DNA of 64,000 nucleotides from Pukyongia sp. (GTDB lineage Bacteria; Bacteroidota; Bacteroidia; Flavobacteriales; Flavobacteriaceae). The translations under genes and the position numbers were made by a program. The notes under the pieces were generated by a model. That model saw only the letters and a list, made by a program, of their open reading frames with translations. It searched no databases and had not been told where the DNA came from. Numbering within the stretch: the first letter of the stretch is position 1; each line of letters opens with the position of its first letter. Below, in pieces: positions 26,357 to 37,129 of this stretch. The stretch covers positions 1 to 64,000 of the forward strand of contig JASBSY010000017.1 of assembly GCA_030148705.1 (NCBI GenBank). The letters are read 5' to 3'.

Positions 26357-28969
26357 ATGAAATCACGGGATGTCCGGTCCAAATTCTTAGAATACTTTAA
26401 ATCGAAATCGCATGCAATAGTGCCTTCAGCTCCCATGGTGGTTAAAGACGACCCCACGCTTATGTTTACCAACGCGGGGATGAATCAGTTTAAAGAATTC
26501 TTTTTGGGGAACAGCATACCGAAGAAAGAACGGGTTGCCGATACACAGAAATGCCTGCGCGTTAGCGGAAAACACAACGACCTGGAAGAGGTGGGAATGG
26601 ATACCTACCACCACACCATGTTCGAGATGCTGGGAAACTGGAGTTTCGGCAATTATTTTAAAAAAGAGGCCATAGGTTGGGCCTGGGAACTGTTAACCGA
26701 GGTTTACGGCATCGACAAGGACCAACTGTACGTCACCATCTTTGAAGGGGATGAGGCTGAAGGGCTGGAACGGGATACCGTTGCCTACGACATCTGGAAA
26801 CAATACATAACCGAAGACAGGATACTGAACGGCTCCAAGCACGACAACTTCTGGGAAATGGGCGACCAGGGACCCTGCGGACCCTGCAGCGAGATCCATG
26901 TGGATATTCGTTCGGCCGAAGAGAAAGCAAAACAATCCGGCGCCGAACTTGTAAACAGGGACCACCCCCAGGTAGTGGAGATCTGGAACCTGGTCTTTAT
27001 GCAGTTCAACAGAAAAGCGGACGGCAGTCTGGAAAAACTACCTGCGCAACATGTGGATACCGGCATGGGCTTCGAACGGCTGTGCATGGTATTACAGGGC
27101 AAACAGAGCAACTACGACACCGATGTGTTTACGCCGCTGATCAGGGAGATAGAAGCGATCACCGATCAGAAGTACGGCAAGGATGAAAAGACCGATGTCG
27201 CCATTAGGGTTATTGCCGACCATGTGCGGGCCGTGGCCTTTTCAATTGCCGATGGACAATTACCGTCGAACACCGGGGCCGGCTACGTAATAAGACGCAT
27301 CCTGAGACGGGCCATCAGATACGGCTTTACTTTTTTAGACCGGAAGGAACCGTTTATTTTCCAACTGGTGGAAACACTTTCCGACCAGATGGGAGATGCC
27401 TTCCCGGAACTAATTTCAGAAAAATCACTGATCACCAACGTTATCCGGGAAGAGGAACAGTCCTTCCTGAGAACCCTCGACCAGGGCCTTGTGCTGCTGG
27501 AGAATATGATAAACAATGCCAAAGGCAAAGTACTATCGGGCAAAAAGGTCTTCGAACTCTACGATACCTACGGATTTCCGGACGACTTAACGGGACTCAT
27601 CCTTCGGGAGCGAGGTTATGATTTTAACAAGGAAGAGTTCGACACCGAATTAAAGAAACAGAAGGATCGCTCGCGAGCTGCCGGTAAGGTGGAAACCGGG
27701 GATTGGGTGGTGCTGCACGAGGATTTCGAAGAAGAATTTATAGGCTACGACAGCCTGGAGGCCAATGTTAAGATCACTCGTTATCGAAAAACCAAGAGTA
27801 AGAAGGAAGGCGAAATGTACCAGCTTATCTTTAACCTAACGCCTTTCTACCCGGAAGGCGGCGGACAGATGGGCGACAAGGGCTACCTGGAATCGCCCGA
27901 CGGTGGAGTGGTTTACATATTGGACACAAAAAAGGAGAACAATCTTATCGTTCACTTTACCAAAACCCTGCCCCGTAACCCGGAGGCAAACTTCAAGGCC
28001 GTGGTCGATGCCGGTTACCGCAGCAAGACAGCAGCCAACCACACTGCCACCCATCTACTGCACCAGGCCCTTAGGAACATTCTTGGCGATCATGTAACCC
28101 AGAAGGGTTCTATGGTTCACAGCGGAAATTTACGCTTCGACTTCTCGCATTTTAAGCAGGTGACCCCCGACGAATTGAGACAGGTGGAAGACTTTGTAAA
28201 CGCCCGTATTAGGGAAGGGATAAGCCTGGAAGAAAAGCGGAACACCCCTTACAAAACAGCCCTGGACGAAGGTGCTATTGCTCTCTTCGGGGAGAAATAC
28301 GGGGATACGGTGCGGACGGTTCGTTTTGGGAAAAGCATAGAATTATGCGGGGGAACCCATGTGGCCAATACGGCCGATGTATGGCATTTTATTATTACTT
28401 CGGAAGGGGCCGTAGCTTCAGGGATTCGAAGGATAGAAGCCATTACCGGGGACGCGGCCAAACAGTATTTTATCGACAGGAGTTCGGCCTATAAGGAAGT
28501 GCAGCAGGCATTGAACAATGCGCAAAATCCGGTGACTGCCATTGAAAAACTGCAGGATGAAAACCAGTCGCTTCAGAAGCAAATTCAGCAATTGCTGAAG
28601 CAAAAAGCCAAGGACCTTAAAGGAGACCTGAAAAAGGAACTGCAGGAGGTAAACGGGGTTTCCTTCCTGGCCAAACAAGTGGACCTGGATGCCTCGGGCA
28701 TGAAGGACCTGGCGTTCGAAATGGGAGGAGAGGTAGAAGACCTTTTCCTGGTACTGGGAGCAGAGCAGGATGGGAAAGCCCTGCTTAACCTGTATATTTC
28801 GAAGGAGCTGGTAGCCTCGAAGAATCTGAATGCCGGAACCATTATACGGGAACTGGGCAAACATATACAAGGCGGAGGTGGCGGGCAGCCGTTCTTTGCC
28901 ACGGCGGGGGGTAAGAACCCGGCCGGCATCCCGGAGGCTTTATCTCAGGCCCGGAATTATCTGGAATAA
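26357..28969 (+). CDS. alaS: Alanyl-tRNA synthetase
   Basis: An 870-aa class II synthetase charging tRNA-Ala. The catalytic domain has motif 1 and the TNAGMNQFK region near residue 37; the editing domain has the zinc site HTATHLLHQ and CGGTH; the C-terminal domain has the glycine-rich [14 protein letters not shown]. Length is normal. ATG 26357 is the family start ([14 protein letters not shown]); earlier in-frame starts would add 16 unrelated residues. Divergent from the M23 operon, and followed after one base by the GSCFA gene. Confidence 0.97.
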   Translation: MKSRDVRSKFLEYFKSKSHAIVPSAPMVVKDDPTLMFTNAGMNQFKEFFLGNSIPKKERVADTQKCLRVSGKHNDLEEVGMDTYHHTMFEMLGNWSFGNYFKKEAIGWAWELLTEVYGIDKDQLYVTIFEGDEAEGLERDTVAYDIWKQYITEDRILNGSKHDNFWEMGDQGPCGPCSEIHVDIRSAEEKAKQSGAELVNRDHPQVVEIWNLVFMQFNRKADGSLEKLPAQHVDTGMGFERLCMVLQGKQSNYDTDVFTPLIREIEAITDQKYGKDEKTDVAIRVIADHVRAVAFSIADGQLPSNTGAGYVIRRILRRAIRYGFTFLDRKEPFIFQLVETLSDQMGDAFPELISEKSLITNVIREEEQSFLRTLDQGLVLLENMINNAKGKVLSGKKVFELYDTYGFPDDLTGLILRERGYDFNKEEFDTELKKQKDRSRAAGKVETGDWVVLHEDFEEEFIGYDSLEANVKITRYRKTKSKKEGEMYQLIFNLTPFYPEGGGQMGDKGYLESPDGGVVYILDTKKENNLIVHFTKTLPRNPEANFKAVVDAGYRSKTAANHTATHLLHQALRNILGDHVTQKGSMVHSGNLRFDFSHFKQVTPDELRQVEDFVNARIREGISLEEKRNTPYKTALDEGAIALFGEKYGDTVRTVRFGKSIELCGGTHVANTADVWHFIITSEGAVASGIRRIEAITGDAAKQYFIDRSSAYKEVQQALNNAQNPVTAIEKLQDENQSLQKQIQQLLKQKAKDLKGDLKKELQEVNGVSFLAKQVDLDASGMKDLAFEMGGEVEDLFLVLGAEQDGKALLNLYISKELVASKNLNAGTIIRELGKHIQGGGGGQPFFATAGGKNPAGIPEALSQARNYLE

Positions 28970-28970
28970 C

Positions 28971-29918
28971 TTGGAATTACAAACCAACATATCGCTTTCA
29001 CCCGAGTCCGATCAGATCGATTACACTTCGGAAGTCTTGCTGCTGGGCTCCTGTTTTGCGCAGAATATTGGCGATAAACTGGAATACTTCAAATTCAGGA
29101 ATACCGTAAATCCCTTTGGGATCGTTTTCCATCCGCTGGCCGTTGAGCGACTCTTATCGCGTGCGGTTAACAAGAGGGCGTATGCTGCAGAAGATATCTT
29201 CCAACGCGGCGAGCTATGGTACTGCTTCGAAGCACATTCGGAAGTTCGGGATGAGCAGCCGGAGGCCTTGCTTACACGCTTGAATTCATTACTGCAAGTG
29301 TTGAGGTCCGGCATCGGGAACGCTACCCACATTGTTCTAACCCTGGGAACTGCTTGGGGCTATCGTCATCCGCAGGCAGAGGGCATCGTTGCAAACTGTC
29401 ATAAAGTCCCGCAAAAGGAGTTTTCCAAAGAGCTTAGTTCAGTGGAAGCGCTTAGTGCAGGGCTGGAAACTATCGTTCAGCATACTAAAAAGCTAAATGC
29501 AGAGGCAAGGATCATCTTTACGGTATCTCCGGTGCGTCATCTAAAAGACGGAGTTGTTGAAAACAGTCTGAGTAAAGCCCATCTTCTTAGTGCGGTTCAC
29601 AAGCTGCTCGCAACGCATACTGATGTAAGCTATTTCCCTGCCTTTGAGATCCTGATGGACGAACTACGGGATTACAGGTTCTATGCCGACGATATGATAC
29701 ATCCTTCGGCAAAGGCCATAGACATCATCTGGGAAAGATTCGCTGCCGTATGGATTTCTTCGGAAACAGCCGAGCTTCAGAATAAGATAGCCGAGATACA
29801 AAAGGGCATGACGCATCGGCCGTTTAACCCTGACAGCGCTGAACACAAGCGATTCCTGGAGGCACTGCAAGCTAAAAAACTAGCTGTTATAGCGCAGCTG
29901 CCGCATATATCCTTCTGA
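28971..29918 (+). CDS. GSCFA-domain protein
   Basis: A 315-aa protein with the family signature LLLGSCFAQNIGDKL at about 25-39 and a later LTLGTAWGY block, in an SGNH-hydrolase-like fold. Function is unknown. The start is TTG 28971, one base after the alaS stop: the sequence following it (ELQTNISLSPES) is where family members begin. This suggests translational coupling to alaS. A reading that starts further upstream inside alaS gives no family-like sequence. Confidence 0.85.
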   Translation: MELQTNISLSPESDQIDYTSEVLLLGSCFAQNIGDKLEYFKFRNTVNPFGIVFHPLAVERLLSRAVNKRAYAAEDIFQRGELWYCFEAHSEVRDEQPEALLTRLNSLLQVLRSGIGNATHIVLTLGTAWGYRHPQAEGIVANCHKVPQKEFSKELSSVEALSAGLETIVQHTKKLNAEARIIFTVSPVRHLKDGVVENSLSKAHLLSAVHKLLATHTDVSYFPAFEILMDELRDYRFYADDMIHPSAKAIDIIWERFAAVWISSETAELQNKIAEIQKGMTHRPFNPDSAEHKRFLEALQAKKLAVIAQLPHISF

Positions 29919-29929
29919 GAATACGACAA

Positions 29930-29968
29930 TTGCCTTATTGAACTGCCTTGAGTTATCGGCCATCTTTG
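29930..29968 (+). promoter_or_regulatory. Candidate promoter, shared design (copy 1)
   Basis: TTGCCTTATTGAACTGC followed by CATCTTTG (29961-29968). The same upstream box and the identical 39-nt overall span occur at 30637-30675 before the next gene. The right end is a near-consensus -7 box. Confidence 0.45.
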
Positions 29969-30000
29969 CCTTATCAATTAACTCAAAAAACCCAACAATT

Positions 30001-30516
30001 ATGAAGACTTTAAAAATAGTTTGCCTGATCGCCTTTGTGGGCCTGGCAATAATTTCATGTAAAAAAGACGACAATGGCGGCGACGGTGGTGGCGGTGCTG
30101 TTGAAGGCCTGGTAACCGCTAAGGTGAACGGGGCGGATTTTACTTCCAACTCCGATTTTACCGTGGCCAGTAAGGTTACTGCAAATGGAAACACCACGGT
30201 AACCATACAGGGGTCGGACAATTCAGGAAAAGGAATCGTACTTATCATTAACGGTTTCGAAGGTATGGGAAGCTACGATATCGGTGGCGGATCGAATGTA
30301 TTTGTAACCGGAAGTTATGTGGAAGCGAATGCCAGTAACCCGCAGAACTCTCAAACCTGGATGGCGCCCTTCGACGACAATGTTGCCGGAGAGATCAATA
30401 TCTCCGAATCTACAGCCGCTAAAATTGTAGGGACCTTCAATTTTAATGCAAAGAACACCAACAATAATTCGATGAAAGAGATCACCGACGGAAATTTCGA
30501 TGTGAACTTTAACTAA
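30001..30516 (+). CDS. Small DUF6252-like lipoprotein
   Basis: A 171-aa protein. The N-terminal signal ends in a lipobox (AIISC, Cys at about 20), followed by a Gly/Asp-rich tether and a beta-rich domain beginning LVTAKVNGADFTSNSDF, as in DUF6252 proteins. It should be an outer-membrane lipoprotein of unknown function. ATG 30001 is the natural start; an ATG at 29938 would put 21 residues before the signal peptide. A strong terminator follows. Confidence 0.75.
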   Translation: MKTLKIVCLIAFVGLAIISCKKDDNGGDGGGGAVEGLVTAKVNGADFTSNSDFTVASKVTANGNTTVTIQGSDNSGKGIVLIINGFEGMGSYDIGGGSNVFVTGSYVEANASNPQNSQTWMAPFDDNVAGEINISESTAAKIVGTFNFNAKNTNNNSMKEITDGNFDVNFN

Positions 30517-30564
30517 CATTCATTCCATTACAGCAAATCTCTATGTTGAGGTTTTTACGTGGAG

Positions 30565-30604
30565 CCGGGAGGAAAGCAAGTTGCTTTACTTCCGGTTTTT
30601 TTAT
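30565..30604 (+). terminator. Intrinsic terminator
   Basis: CCGGGAGGAAAGCAA pairs with TTGCTTTACTTCCGG (one mismatch plus one wobble) and is followed by TTTTTTTA. It ends the lipoprotein transcript. Confidence 0.8.
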
Positions 30605-30636
30605 TTAAAATCCTTTAATTCAACAGAATACGGCAT

Positions 30637-30675
30637 TTGCCCTATTGAACCGCGAGCTAAAGTTTTTCACATTTG
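30637..30675 (+). promoter_or_regulatory. Candidate promoter, shared design (copy 2)
   Basis: TTGCCCTATTGAACCGC followed by CACATTTG (30668-30675); same box and spacing as 29930-29968. The ATG of the beta-propeller gene is 24 nt downstream. Confidence 0.45.
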
Positions 30676-30699
30676 AATCATAAACCAAATACCACGATT

Positions 30700-32583
30700 A
30701 TGAAAACTTCAATTACAACAAAACTGATGCTTTGCAGTTTTTTACTTGCAGGCTCATTAATGACTGCGCAGCGCGCAGAAGCCCCCGATTTTCGCTATGA
30801 TGTAGGTGCGAAGATCAATGAAATGACCCTCACCCAGGGCGGCACCATGGTGGTGGCTACCAATGACGGCCTGGTGGGTATCAAGCCGGGTAGCAACGAC
30901 CTGCTTTTTAATTTTCAGGACTACGGCAGGGTAAAACCGGAAGAACTTTTCTTTGTGCCCAATGCCCCTTATGTGATCGTGGGACAAACCGGCTTCGGAG
31001 CCATGACCACTAAAAAGGCGGTTATCGACTATATGTCGGGCAAAAAGCTCTTCAGCACCGAGGATAACGGCTGGAAGATGGTTACCAGCTGCGATGTGAT
31101 GATGCCGCAGAATAAACTGGTGGTAAGCGGGCAGCGACGTGCCAGTGAGAAATACGCCACCCAGGTAGCGGTTTACGACCTGAATACGGGAGCGGAAGAT
31201 TACAGGTTTAACCTGGGCGATCCGGATCGCGTGGGAATCGCCAAGAACTACAGTGTTACCGGGAGACCCTTACTGTTGAAAGATTACCTCATTGTACCAA
31301 CGGCTCAAGGCCTGTTGGCTAAGAAGGCTGCTACCGGTGAAACCATGTGGGAAGCCAAAATAAAAAATGTTAACTGGCTGGTAGCCGACGACAGTGAGAA
31401 GGAGATCTATGCCTTTCAGAATTCGGTCAACGGCAGTAACACCAAAGTATATAAGGTAAGCAGTTCGGGCGCTGAATTGTGGAAAGACGAAGCCAAGGTA
31501 AAAGGTTCGGTGGTAAACTTCGAAATTCTCCCTAACGGGCTTGCCATAGTGAGCAATGTAGATAATTCAGGGAAATCGGGTATCGCTAAACTTGCGGGGG
31601 GTCGCTCCGAGTCCAAGATTGGATTTTTAAGTGCAAATACCGGAGAGGACCTCTGGGACAAGGCACCCAAGACCAAGGGTTATGTGCAGCACTTCTACAT
31701 TATGGACGACGGCATCCTTTTTGGGATCTACGAAGGAGGGATCAATAAAATTTCCTTCGATGGCAACACCTTGTTTAAAAAGCCGCTGAAAACGGGAGAG
31801 AACATCCTTACCATGGCAAACACGCCTCAGGGACTAATCTATATTACTTCGGAAGACGCCAACATCGTAGACCTGAAGACAGGAGACCAGGTGTGGAATA
31901 AACCCCTGAAGTACAAGCGAGCAGACGCCGTGAGTTCGGCTTACGATGAGCGGAATTCGAGATACCTTATCAGTGCCGACGACCAGTTGTTCAGCGTGGA
32001 TGCAAACACCGGCGAAGTTTCCACCCTGGCCGAATCCAAATTCGACGGGAAGGAAAACCCTTCAACCATAGAAGTTAGGGATAACGGTATCCTACTTAGC
32101 AGCGACCAGAACATCATGATGCTGGACTGGAACGGGTCGCCAAAATTCCACGAATACTACAGGGCCCCCGGCAAAAGTGCATTTGGCGCCATACTGGCCG
32201 GTGCCATGGCCGTTGCAACTGCTGCAACCGCGACTGCTGCTTATGCCGAAGCGAACAGGAACAGGAACCGTTTAGGGAATTACACATCCAGGGGAGAGGC
32301 CTATGCCGACCTGGGAGATGGTATGGCTGCGGCTGCCGGAGCCTCGGTAGCGGAAATGCTAAAACGCTTTAAAGCCACTTCGGCAACTGAGAATGCCCAG
32401 TTTATCCTAACCAAACTCGATGATGGTGTGGGGCTTGTTAAACTAAACAAAGACAGCGGTACTCTGGAAAAGGAGATCGTACTGAAAGACAAGAAGCCCG
32501 AATACCAGGTGGACGAACTTGGAGGGGTGCTCTATTATATGGCCGACAGTAACTCGATCTATGCTTACGATCTTAAGAAGTAA
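30700..32583 (+). CDS. Secreted PQQ-type beta-propeller protein
   Basis: A 627-aa protein with a signal peptide (MKTSITTKLM... ending near MTAQ). Repeated blade motifs of the PQQ-like kind are visible, for example TNDGLVGIKPGSNDLLF, KKAATGETMWEAKI, NTGEDLWDKAP and DLKTGDQVWNKPL. A hydrophobic Ala/Gly-rich stretch lies at about 490-515, unusual within a propeller. Such proteins often act as scaffolds; an enzyme activity is not evident. ATG 30700 is chosen because the signal peptide begins there. It has its own promoter and terminator. Confidence 0.8.
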   Translation: MKTSITTKLMLCSFLLAGSLMTAQRAEAPDFRYDVGAKINEMTLTQGGTMVVATNDGLVGIKPGSNDLLFNFQDYGRVKPEELFFVPNAPYVIVGQTGFGAMTTKKAVIDYMSGKKLFSTEDNGWKMVTSCDVMMPQNKLVVSGQRRASEKYATQVAVYDLNTGAEDYRFNLGDPDRVGIAKNYSVTGRPLLLKDYLIVPTAQGLLAKKAATGETMWEAKIKNVNWLVADDSEKEIYAFQNSVNGSNTKVYKVSSSGAELWKDEAKVKGSVVNFEILPNGLAIVSNVDNSGKSGIAKLAGGRSESKIGFLSANTGEDLWDKAPKTKGYVQHFYIMDDGILFGIYEGGINKISFDGNTLFKKPLKTGENILTMANTPQGLIYITSEDANIVDLKTGDQVWNKPLKYKRADAVSSAYDERNSRYLISADDQLFSVDANTGEVSTLAESKFDGKENPSTIEVRDNGILLSSDQNIMMLDWNGSPKFHEYYRAPGKSAFGAILAGAMAVATAATATAAYAEANRNRNRLGNYTSRGEAYADLGDGMAAAAGASVAEMLKRFKATSATENAQFILTKLDDGVGLVKLNKDSGTLEKEIVLKDKKPEYQVDELGGVLYYMADSNSIYAYDLKK

Positions 32584-32634
32584 CTAACTAGCCAGGTTAC
32601 GCAAACTGTTATTTCCCATCGGATATATCAGTTT

Positions 32635-32662
32635 AAAGACCACACCCCGGTGTGGTCTTTTG
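32635..32662 (+). terminator. Intrinsic terminator
   Basis: Perfect stem AAAGACCACACC / GGTGTGGTCTTT with a 2-4 nt loop, followed by TTTTG. It ends the beta-propeller transcript. Confidence 0.85.
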
Positions 32663-32781
32663 TCGTAAGCAATATGAAGTCGAAATTCACTCCTCGCTCC
32701 TGCCTTAAATAGCAGCAAAGAATGTTTTTGTATACTAACTAACAAGTTTTTAATATCTTAGAATCGTCATTTCCACAACCC

Positions 32782-34680
32782 ATGCGTTATTTAACTTTCC
32801 TTGTATTTACTTTTGTGCTTTCGTTTGGTTCAGCACAACAAAACCCAGAGCTGGACGCCCTCTTATTACTCACTTTCGACAGTGAGGATTCTTCAGACAT
32901 CTATTTTAAACAGGCAAGAAGATTGGTTAAGACCAGGGCAGACAGTGCGAACTATCTGTACTTTAAGTTCTTTCAAAAAGACCGTGATAAGGACGGGGAC
33001 AGTGCCTATTATTATTCTAACATATTGCTGCCAAAGCTGGAATCGCTCGATTCCCTGGAGCGGATGCGAAAGGTATACAGCCGGCTCCATTATATCGAAC
33101 TTCGCCGGGGCCAGTACGAAAAAGCGCTGGGTCATGTGAACGATGCCATTGCAATTTCGGAACGGATGAAGGACACGGCCATGATCTCCCTCCACCTTTC
33201 CGATAAATCCATTATTTACCACGATTTTGAAGATTATGCCCGGGGCGTGGAGGAGGGCAAAAAGGCCTACAGGACCATGGCCTCGGCCTCCAACATCGAT
33301 TATAAATACCTTATCTACGCCAACAATGCCACAGCCATAAATTTCGACGACTGGAATAAACCGGACAGTGCACTCTACTATCACTTCCGGAATGTGGAAC
33401 TGTTGAAAAAAGTAGATGACAGCCTGGGTTTTGCATTCGTTTTCAATAACATTGGCAATACCAACCTCAAACAGGAAAATTATGACGAAGCCCTGAAATA
33501 CATCAATCGGGCGCTGAAGATCAATACCCTGAACAAACGCGATTACAACCTGGCAACAAATTATACCAATCTGGCTACCATCGCATATCACCAGAACAAA
33601 TACGGGCTGGCCGAGGAGTATTTTGAAAAGGCCAAGTATCACGCCGATGTGAGCGGCAGCATTGAAAAAATACGGGATGTGGTACAGCAGGAAGCCTGGT
33701 ATTATAAGAAAGTCGGGAATTTTGAAAAAGCCCTGGAGCGACAGGAGGCCTTTTATACATTGCGCGATTCGGTATTTAACAGTGAGCGGGCGGCCACTTT
33801 TGCTGAAATGGAAACCAGATACGAGACCGAGAAAAAGGAACGCGAACTCGCTGTTACCCGGGCCAACCTGGCCGAAAGTGAACTTCGTGTAAAGAAAAAG
33901 AACTTGCTTATCTACGGTGGCTTCGGACTGGCCTTGCTGCTTGGCGTGCTGGGCTACCTGGTTTATAATCAGCAGAAACTTAAAAACCGCCAACTCAGAA
34001 AGGAGAACGAACTTAAAACAGCCCTGGCAAAGATCGAAACCCAGAATGTGCTGCAGGAACAGCGACTGCGTATTTCGAGAGACCTGCACGACAATATCGG
34101 TTCCCAGTTAACATTTATTATCTCGTCCATCGACAGCCTGAAATACAGTCTGAAGGATAAATCTTCGGCCACGGCAGATAAGCTTAGCCGCATCAGTGCA
34201 TTTGCCGGCGATACCATCTATGAATTGCGGGATACCATCTGGGCGATGAACAAGAACAGTATCTCTTTTGAAGACCTGCAGTCGCGTATTTCCAATTTTA
34301 TCGAAAAGGCCAATACAACTAATGACTCGGTTGAATTTTCTTTCCATATTTCTGAATCGGTATCGGGTAGTACCGTGTTAACGTCTGTTCAAGGAATGAA
34401 TCTCTACCGGATCATTCAGGAAGCAGTTAACAATGCTTTGAAGTACGCCGCTGCGGCACATATTGCGGTATATATTGAAAAGGAGAGTGATACTTACGAA
34501 ATCCGGATTGAAGACGACGGCATCGGTTTCGATACAAAAGCTGAAACTGAAGGTAATGGGTTGAAGAATATGCGGAAACGAGCTAAAGATATTGGTGCCG
34601 AACTTGAAATAGACTCGGAAACAGACGGGGGCACCGTGGTGAAACTACAGTTTGTTCCCCAGACGGCTGCACTAAAATAA
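32782..34680 (+). CDS. TPR-containing sensor histidine kinase
   Basis: A 632-aa protein: signal peptide (1-19), periplasmic TPR array at about 95-330, one membrane helix at about 375-395, a short coiled coil, a HisKA_3 domain with the phospho-acceptor His436 in SRDLHDNIGSQL, and a HATPase domain with NALKYA (N box) and EDDGIGF (G1). The family pairs with NarL/LuxR-type regulators, and one lies at 35086. The TPRs would sense a peptide or protein in the periplasm. Likely autokinase and phosphate donor to the downstream regulator. Confidence 0.92.
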   Translation: MRYLTFLVFTFVLSFGSAQQNPELDALLLLTFDSEDSSDIYFKQARRLVKTRADSANYLYFKFFQKDRDKDGDSAYYYSNILLPKLESLDSLERMRKVYSRLHYIELRRGQYEKALGHVNDAIAISERMKDTAMISLHLSDKSIIYHDFEDYARGVEEGKKAYRTMASASNIDYKYLIYANNATAINFDDWNKPDSALYYHFRNVELLKKVDDSLGFAFVFNNIGNTNLKQENYDEALKYINRALKINTLNKRDYNLATNYTNLATIAYHQNKYGLAEEYFEKAKYHADVSGSIEKIRDVVQQEAWYYKKVGNFEKALERQEAFYTLRDSVFNSERAATFAEMETRYETEKKERELAVTRANLAESELRVKKKNLLIYGGFGLALLLGVLGYLVYNQQKLKNRQLRKENELKTALAKIETQNVLQEQRLRISRDLHDNIGSQLTFIISSIDSLKYSLKDKSSATADKLSRISAFAGDTIYELRDTIWAMNKNSISFEDLQSRISNFIEKANTTNDSVEFSFHISESVSGSTVLTSVQGMNLYRIIQEAVNNALKYAAAAHIAVYIEKESDTYEIRIEDDGIGFDTKAETEGNGLKNMRKRAKDIGAELEIDSETDGGTVVKLQFVPQTAALK

Positions 34681-34712
34681 GGCAACTGACGTATTTCAAT
34701 TCGGGTATTGTA

Positions 34713-35006
34713 ATGATATCTTTACCTGCTAAAGAGAAGAACATGCTTAGCCCGGTCGTTATAGTAGTTGCTGTACTACTAGTGTGTGCAGCCATGACAG
34801 TATCTTTTTATGTGGAAAATAAACGTATTGCTGAACGCAGCAATACCATAGTACTCGCCCGGCGAAACAAGATTGAGCGGCATCGTGCGCAGATCGCTGA
34901 ACGTGAACTGGGACTGAATCGTTATGACCTGTTAAAATACAACCTGGATGACGCCCTGATTATACAGAAGGAAATTAATTTGCGAATGATTTTCGAACAT
35001 GATTAA
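34713..35006 (+). CDS. Small single-helix membrane protein between kinase and regulator
   Basis: A 97-aa predicted protein of no recognised family. One membrane helix (about 12-32) is followed by a charged amphipathic region rich in Arg/Glu/Lys that could form a coiled coil. It starts 32 nt after the kinase stop and ends 79 nt before the regulator start, so the three are probably co-transcribed. An internal ATG at 34743 would start directly at the helix. It may be a real accessory protein of the two-component system; conservation is the test. Confidence 0.5.
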   Translation: MISLPAKEKNMLSPVVIVVAVLLVCAAMTVSFYVENKRIAERSNTIVLARRNKIERHRAQIAERELGLNRYDLLKYNLDDALIIQKEINLRMIFEHD

Positions 35007-35085
35007 AATACATTCGGCCCAGCCCGCCCCGAATTTCGCTTCAGAATAAATCGATATATTTAAACCAATTAAGCAACCTGTGTCC

Positions 35086-35736
35086 ATGAACCTCAAGATA
35101 GCCATAGTAGACGACAACAGTTTTCTCATACATGCGATAAAGGAAAAGTTGTCGTTCTTCGATGATGTCGCCGTAAAGGTGACGGCCATGGACGGTAGCG
35201 AGTTGCTTAAAAAGCTCGAGGATTACCGGAACCTGGACCTGATCCTTATGGATATAGAAATGCCTGTACTGGACGGTATTGAAACCACTCAAATCGTCAA
35301 ACAGAAATATCCCCAGATCAAGATCATCATGCTCACCGCCTTCGACAACGATGAAAATATATTCAAGGCTATCAAGGCGGGTGCGGACGGCTACCTGCTG
35401 AAGGAGATCAACCCGGAAGAACTCTATAACGGCATAAAGGAAACCTTGAACGGGGGTGCCGCAATGAATCCTTCCATAGCGCTTAAAACCCTGAAATTAT
35501 TACGAAATCCAATTGATATCCAGAATCCGGCCGATCATGAAGAGATCTTACTTTCGAAGCGTGAGATCGAAGTGCTGGAACAACTGAGCAAGGGATTAAG
35601 CTATACTGCCATTGCCGAAAACCTCTTTCTTTCGCCAAGCACCGTCCGGAAACACATAGAGAACATCTACCGCAAACTACAGGTGCACAGCAAGATCGAA
35701 GCCGTGCAAAAAGCAAAGAGGCACAATATTATTTAA
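35086..35736 (+). CDS. NarL/LuxR-type response regulator
   Basis: A 216-aa regulator. The receiver domain has the acidic pocket (IVDDN) and phospho-site Asp56 in ILMDIEMP; a LuxR-type helix-turn-helix at 152-212 has LSKREIEVLEQLSKGLSY and SPSTVRKHIENIYRKL. ATG 35086 is chosen over the GTG two codons earlier. It is the expected partner of the TPR kinase at 32782. Its targets are not visible here. Confidence 0.93.
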   Translation: MNLKIAIVDDNSFLIHAIKEKLSFFDDVAVKVTAMDGSELLKKLEDYRNLDLILMDIEMPVLDGIETTQIVKQKYPQIKIIMLTAFDNDENIFKAIKAGADGYLLKEINPEELYNGIKETLNGGAAMNPSIALKTLKLLRNPIDIQNPADHEEILLSKREIEVLEQLSKGLSYTAIAENLFLSPSTVRKHIENIYRKLQVHSKIEAVQKAKRHNII

Positions 35737-35754
35737 TGAATTTCTAAACCGGGT

Positions 35755-37011
35755 TTACAAATTAAACGCCGCCTTAACCTGATCTATATAATCCAGCTTT
35801 TCCCAGGTGAATAACTCTACAGTTAAGGAGGTTTCGGTATTGTCGGGTGTTTTAAAGGTCTTGTGCACCACCTCGTTTTTACGTCCCATATGGCCGTAAG
35901 CCGCAGTTTCGGAATACATTGGCTGCCGTAGTTTCAGTCGTTCTTCTATCACCGCAGGTCGCATGTCGAATACCTTGGAAACTATCTTGGCTATCTCCCC
36001 GTCTGTCATATTTACGCGGGAGGTTCCGTAGGTATCAACAAAAATCCCCATAGGTTCCACCACGCCTATGGCATAGGACACCTGCACCAGGATTTCGTCG
36101 CAAACCCCGGCTGCAACCATATTCTTGGCAATATGACGTGTTGCATAGGCTGCCGAGCGGTCTACCTTACTCGGGTCTTTTCCGCTGAAAGCACCTCCGC
36201 CGTGAGCGCCTTTTCCTCCATAGGTATCGACGATGATCTTACGGCCGGTTAGCCCGGTATCGCCGTGTGGTCCGCCAATTACAAATTTTCCCGTAGGGTT
36301 GATGTGGTATTTTATATCCTCGTTAAATAGTTCCCGGATTTCGGGTTTCAATTTCGATTTCACCCTTGGGATAAGAATATTGATGATATCGCTCTTAATT
36401 CGCTGCAGCATCCTCGTCTCATCTTCATCGAAGTCGTCGTGCTGGGTGGATACCACTATGGAATCGATGCGTACCGGAACGTTGTCGTCGCTGTACTCGA
36501 TAGTAACCTGCGACTTAGAGTCGGGTCTCAGGTAGTCGATCTCCTTGTTTTCCCGGCGAAGCGCTGCCAGTTCGATAAGAATTTTGTGTGAAAGGTCAAG
36601 AGCCAGTGGCATATAATCTTCTGTCTCTCTGGTGGCATAGCCGAACATCATTCCCTGGTCTCCGGCACCCTGTTCTTCCTTCTTGCCGCGATCAACACCG
36701 CGGTTGATGTCTTCAGACTGCTCGTGTATGGCCGAAAGCACCCCACAGGAATTGCCGTCGAATTGGTATTCGCCTTTGGTATACCCTATTCGGTTTATCA
36801 CATCGCGCGCGATCTTTTGTACGTCCAGATAAACGCTAGATTTTACTTCCCCGGCCAGGACCACCTGTCCGGTGGTGACAAGGGTTTCACAGGCAACTTT
36901 AGACTGGGGGTCGAATGCGAGGAAATTATCGATCAGCGCATCACTGATCTGGTCTGCTACCTTGTCCGGATGTCCTTCAGAAACACTTTCAGAAGTAAAT
37001 AAATATGCCAT
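35755..37011 (-). CDS. metK: S-adenosylmethionine synthetase
   Basis: A 418-aa enzyme making S-adenosylmethionine from methionine and ATP. Signature motifs are present: [15 protein letters not shown] (about 9-23), [10 protein letters not shown], and [25 protein letters not shown]. Length is slightly above the bacterial norm of about 385-400, as is common in Bacteroidota. It is transcribed away from the SAM riboswitch and methionine operon, so its own mRNA is not under that switch. Confidence 0.97.
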   Translation of the reverse strand: MAYLFTSESVSEGHPDKVADQISDALIDNFLAFDPQSKVACETLVTTGQVVLAGEVKSSVYLDVQKIARDVINRIGYTKGEYQFDGNSCGVLSAIHEQSEDINRGVDRGKKEEQGAGDQGMMFGYATRETEDYMPLALDLSHKILIELAALRRENKEIDYLRPDSKSQVTIEYSDDNVPVRIDSIVVSTQHDDFDEDETRMLQRIKSDIINILIPRVKSKLKPEIRELFNEDIKYHINPTGKFVIGGPHGDTGLTGRKIIVDTYGGKGAHGGGAFSGKDPSKVDRSAAYATRHIAKNMVAAGVCDEILVQVSYAIGVVEPMGIFVDTYGTSRVNMTDGEIAKIVSKVFDMRPAVIEERLKLRQPMYSETAAYGHMGRKNEVVHKTFKTPDNTETSLTVELFTWEKLDYIDQVKAAFNL

Positions 37012-37129
37012 AATAAAACGTTTTTTTAAGTCTCAAGGAAGATCTGACCAGGTGTCCGAAGGAAGTTATTACTGCCTTTAGCATTTTTTATGGAGGTTGC
37101 AATCAGTCAAATCTTTCCTCATGAGGGCA

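Noticed and set aside
28830-28970. GSCFA start inside alaS
   Set aside because: The first 47 residues are a frame-shadow of the alaS C-terminus; family similarity begins at TTG 28971.
32893-34089. 398-codon open frame on the minus strand
   Set aside because: It is antisense to the TPR histidine kinase; the sequence shows no domain and no signal of its own.
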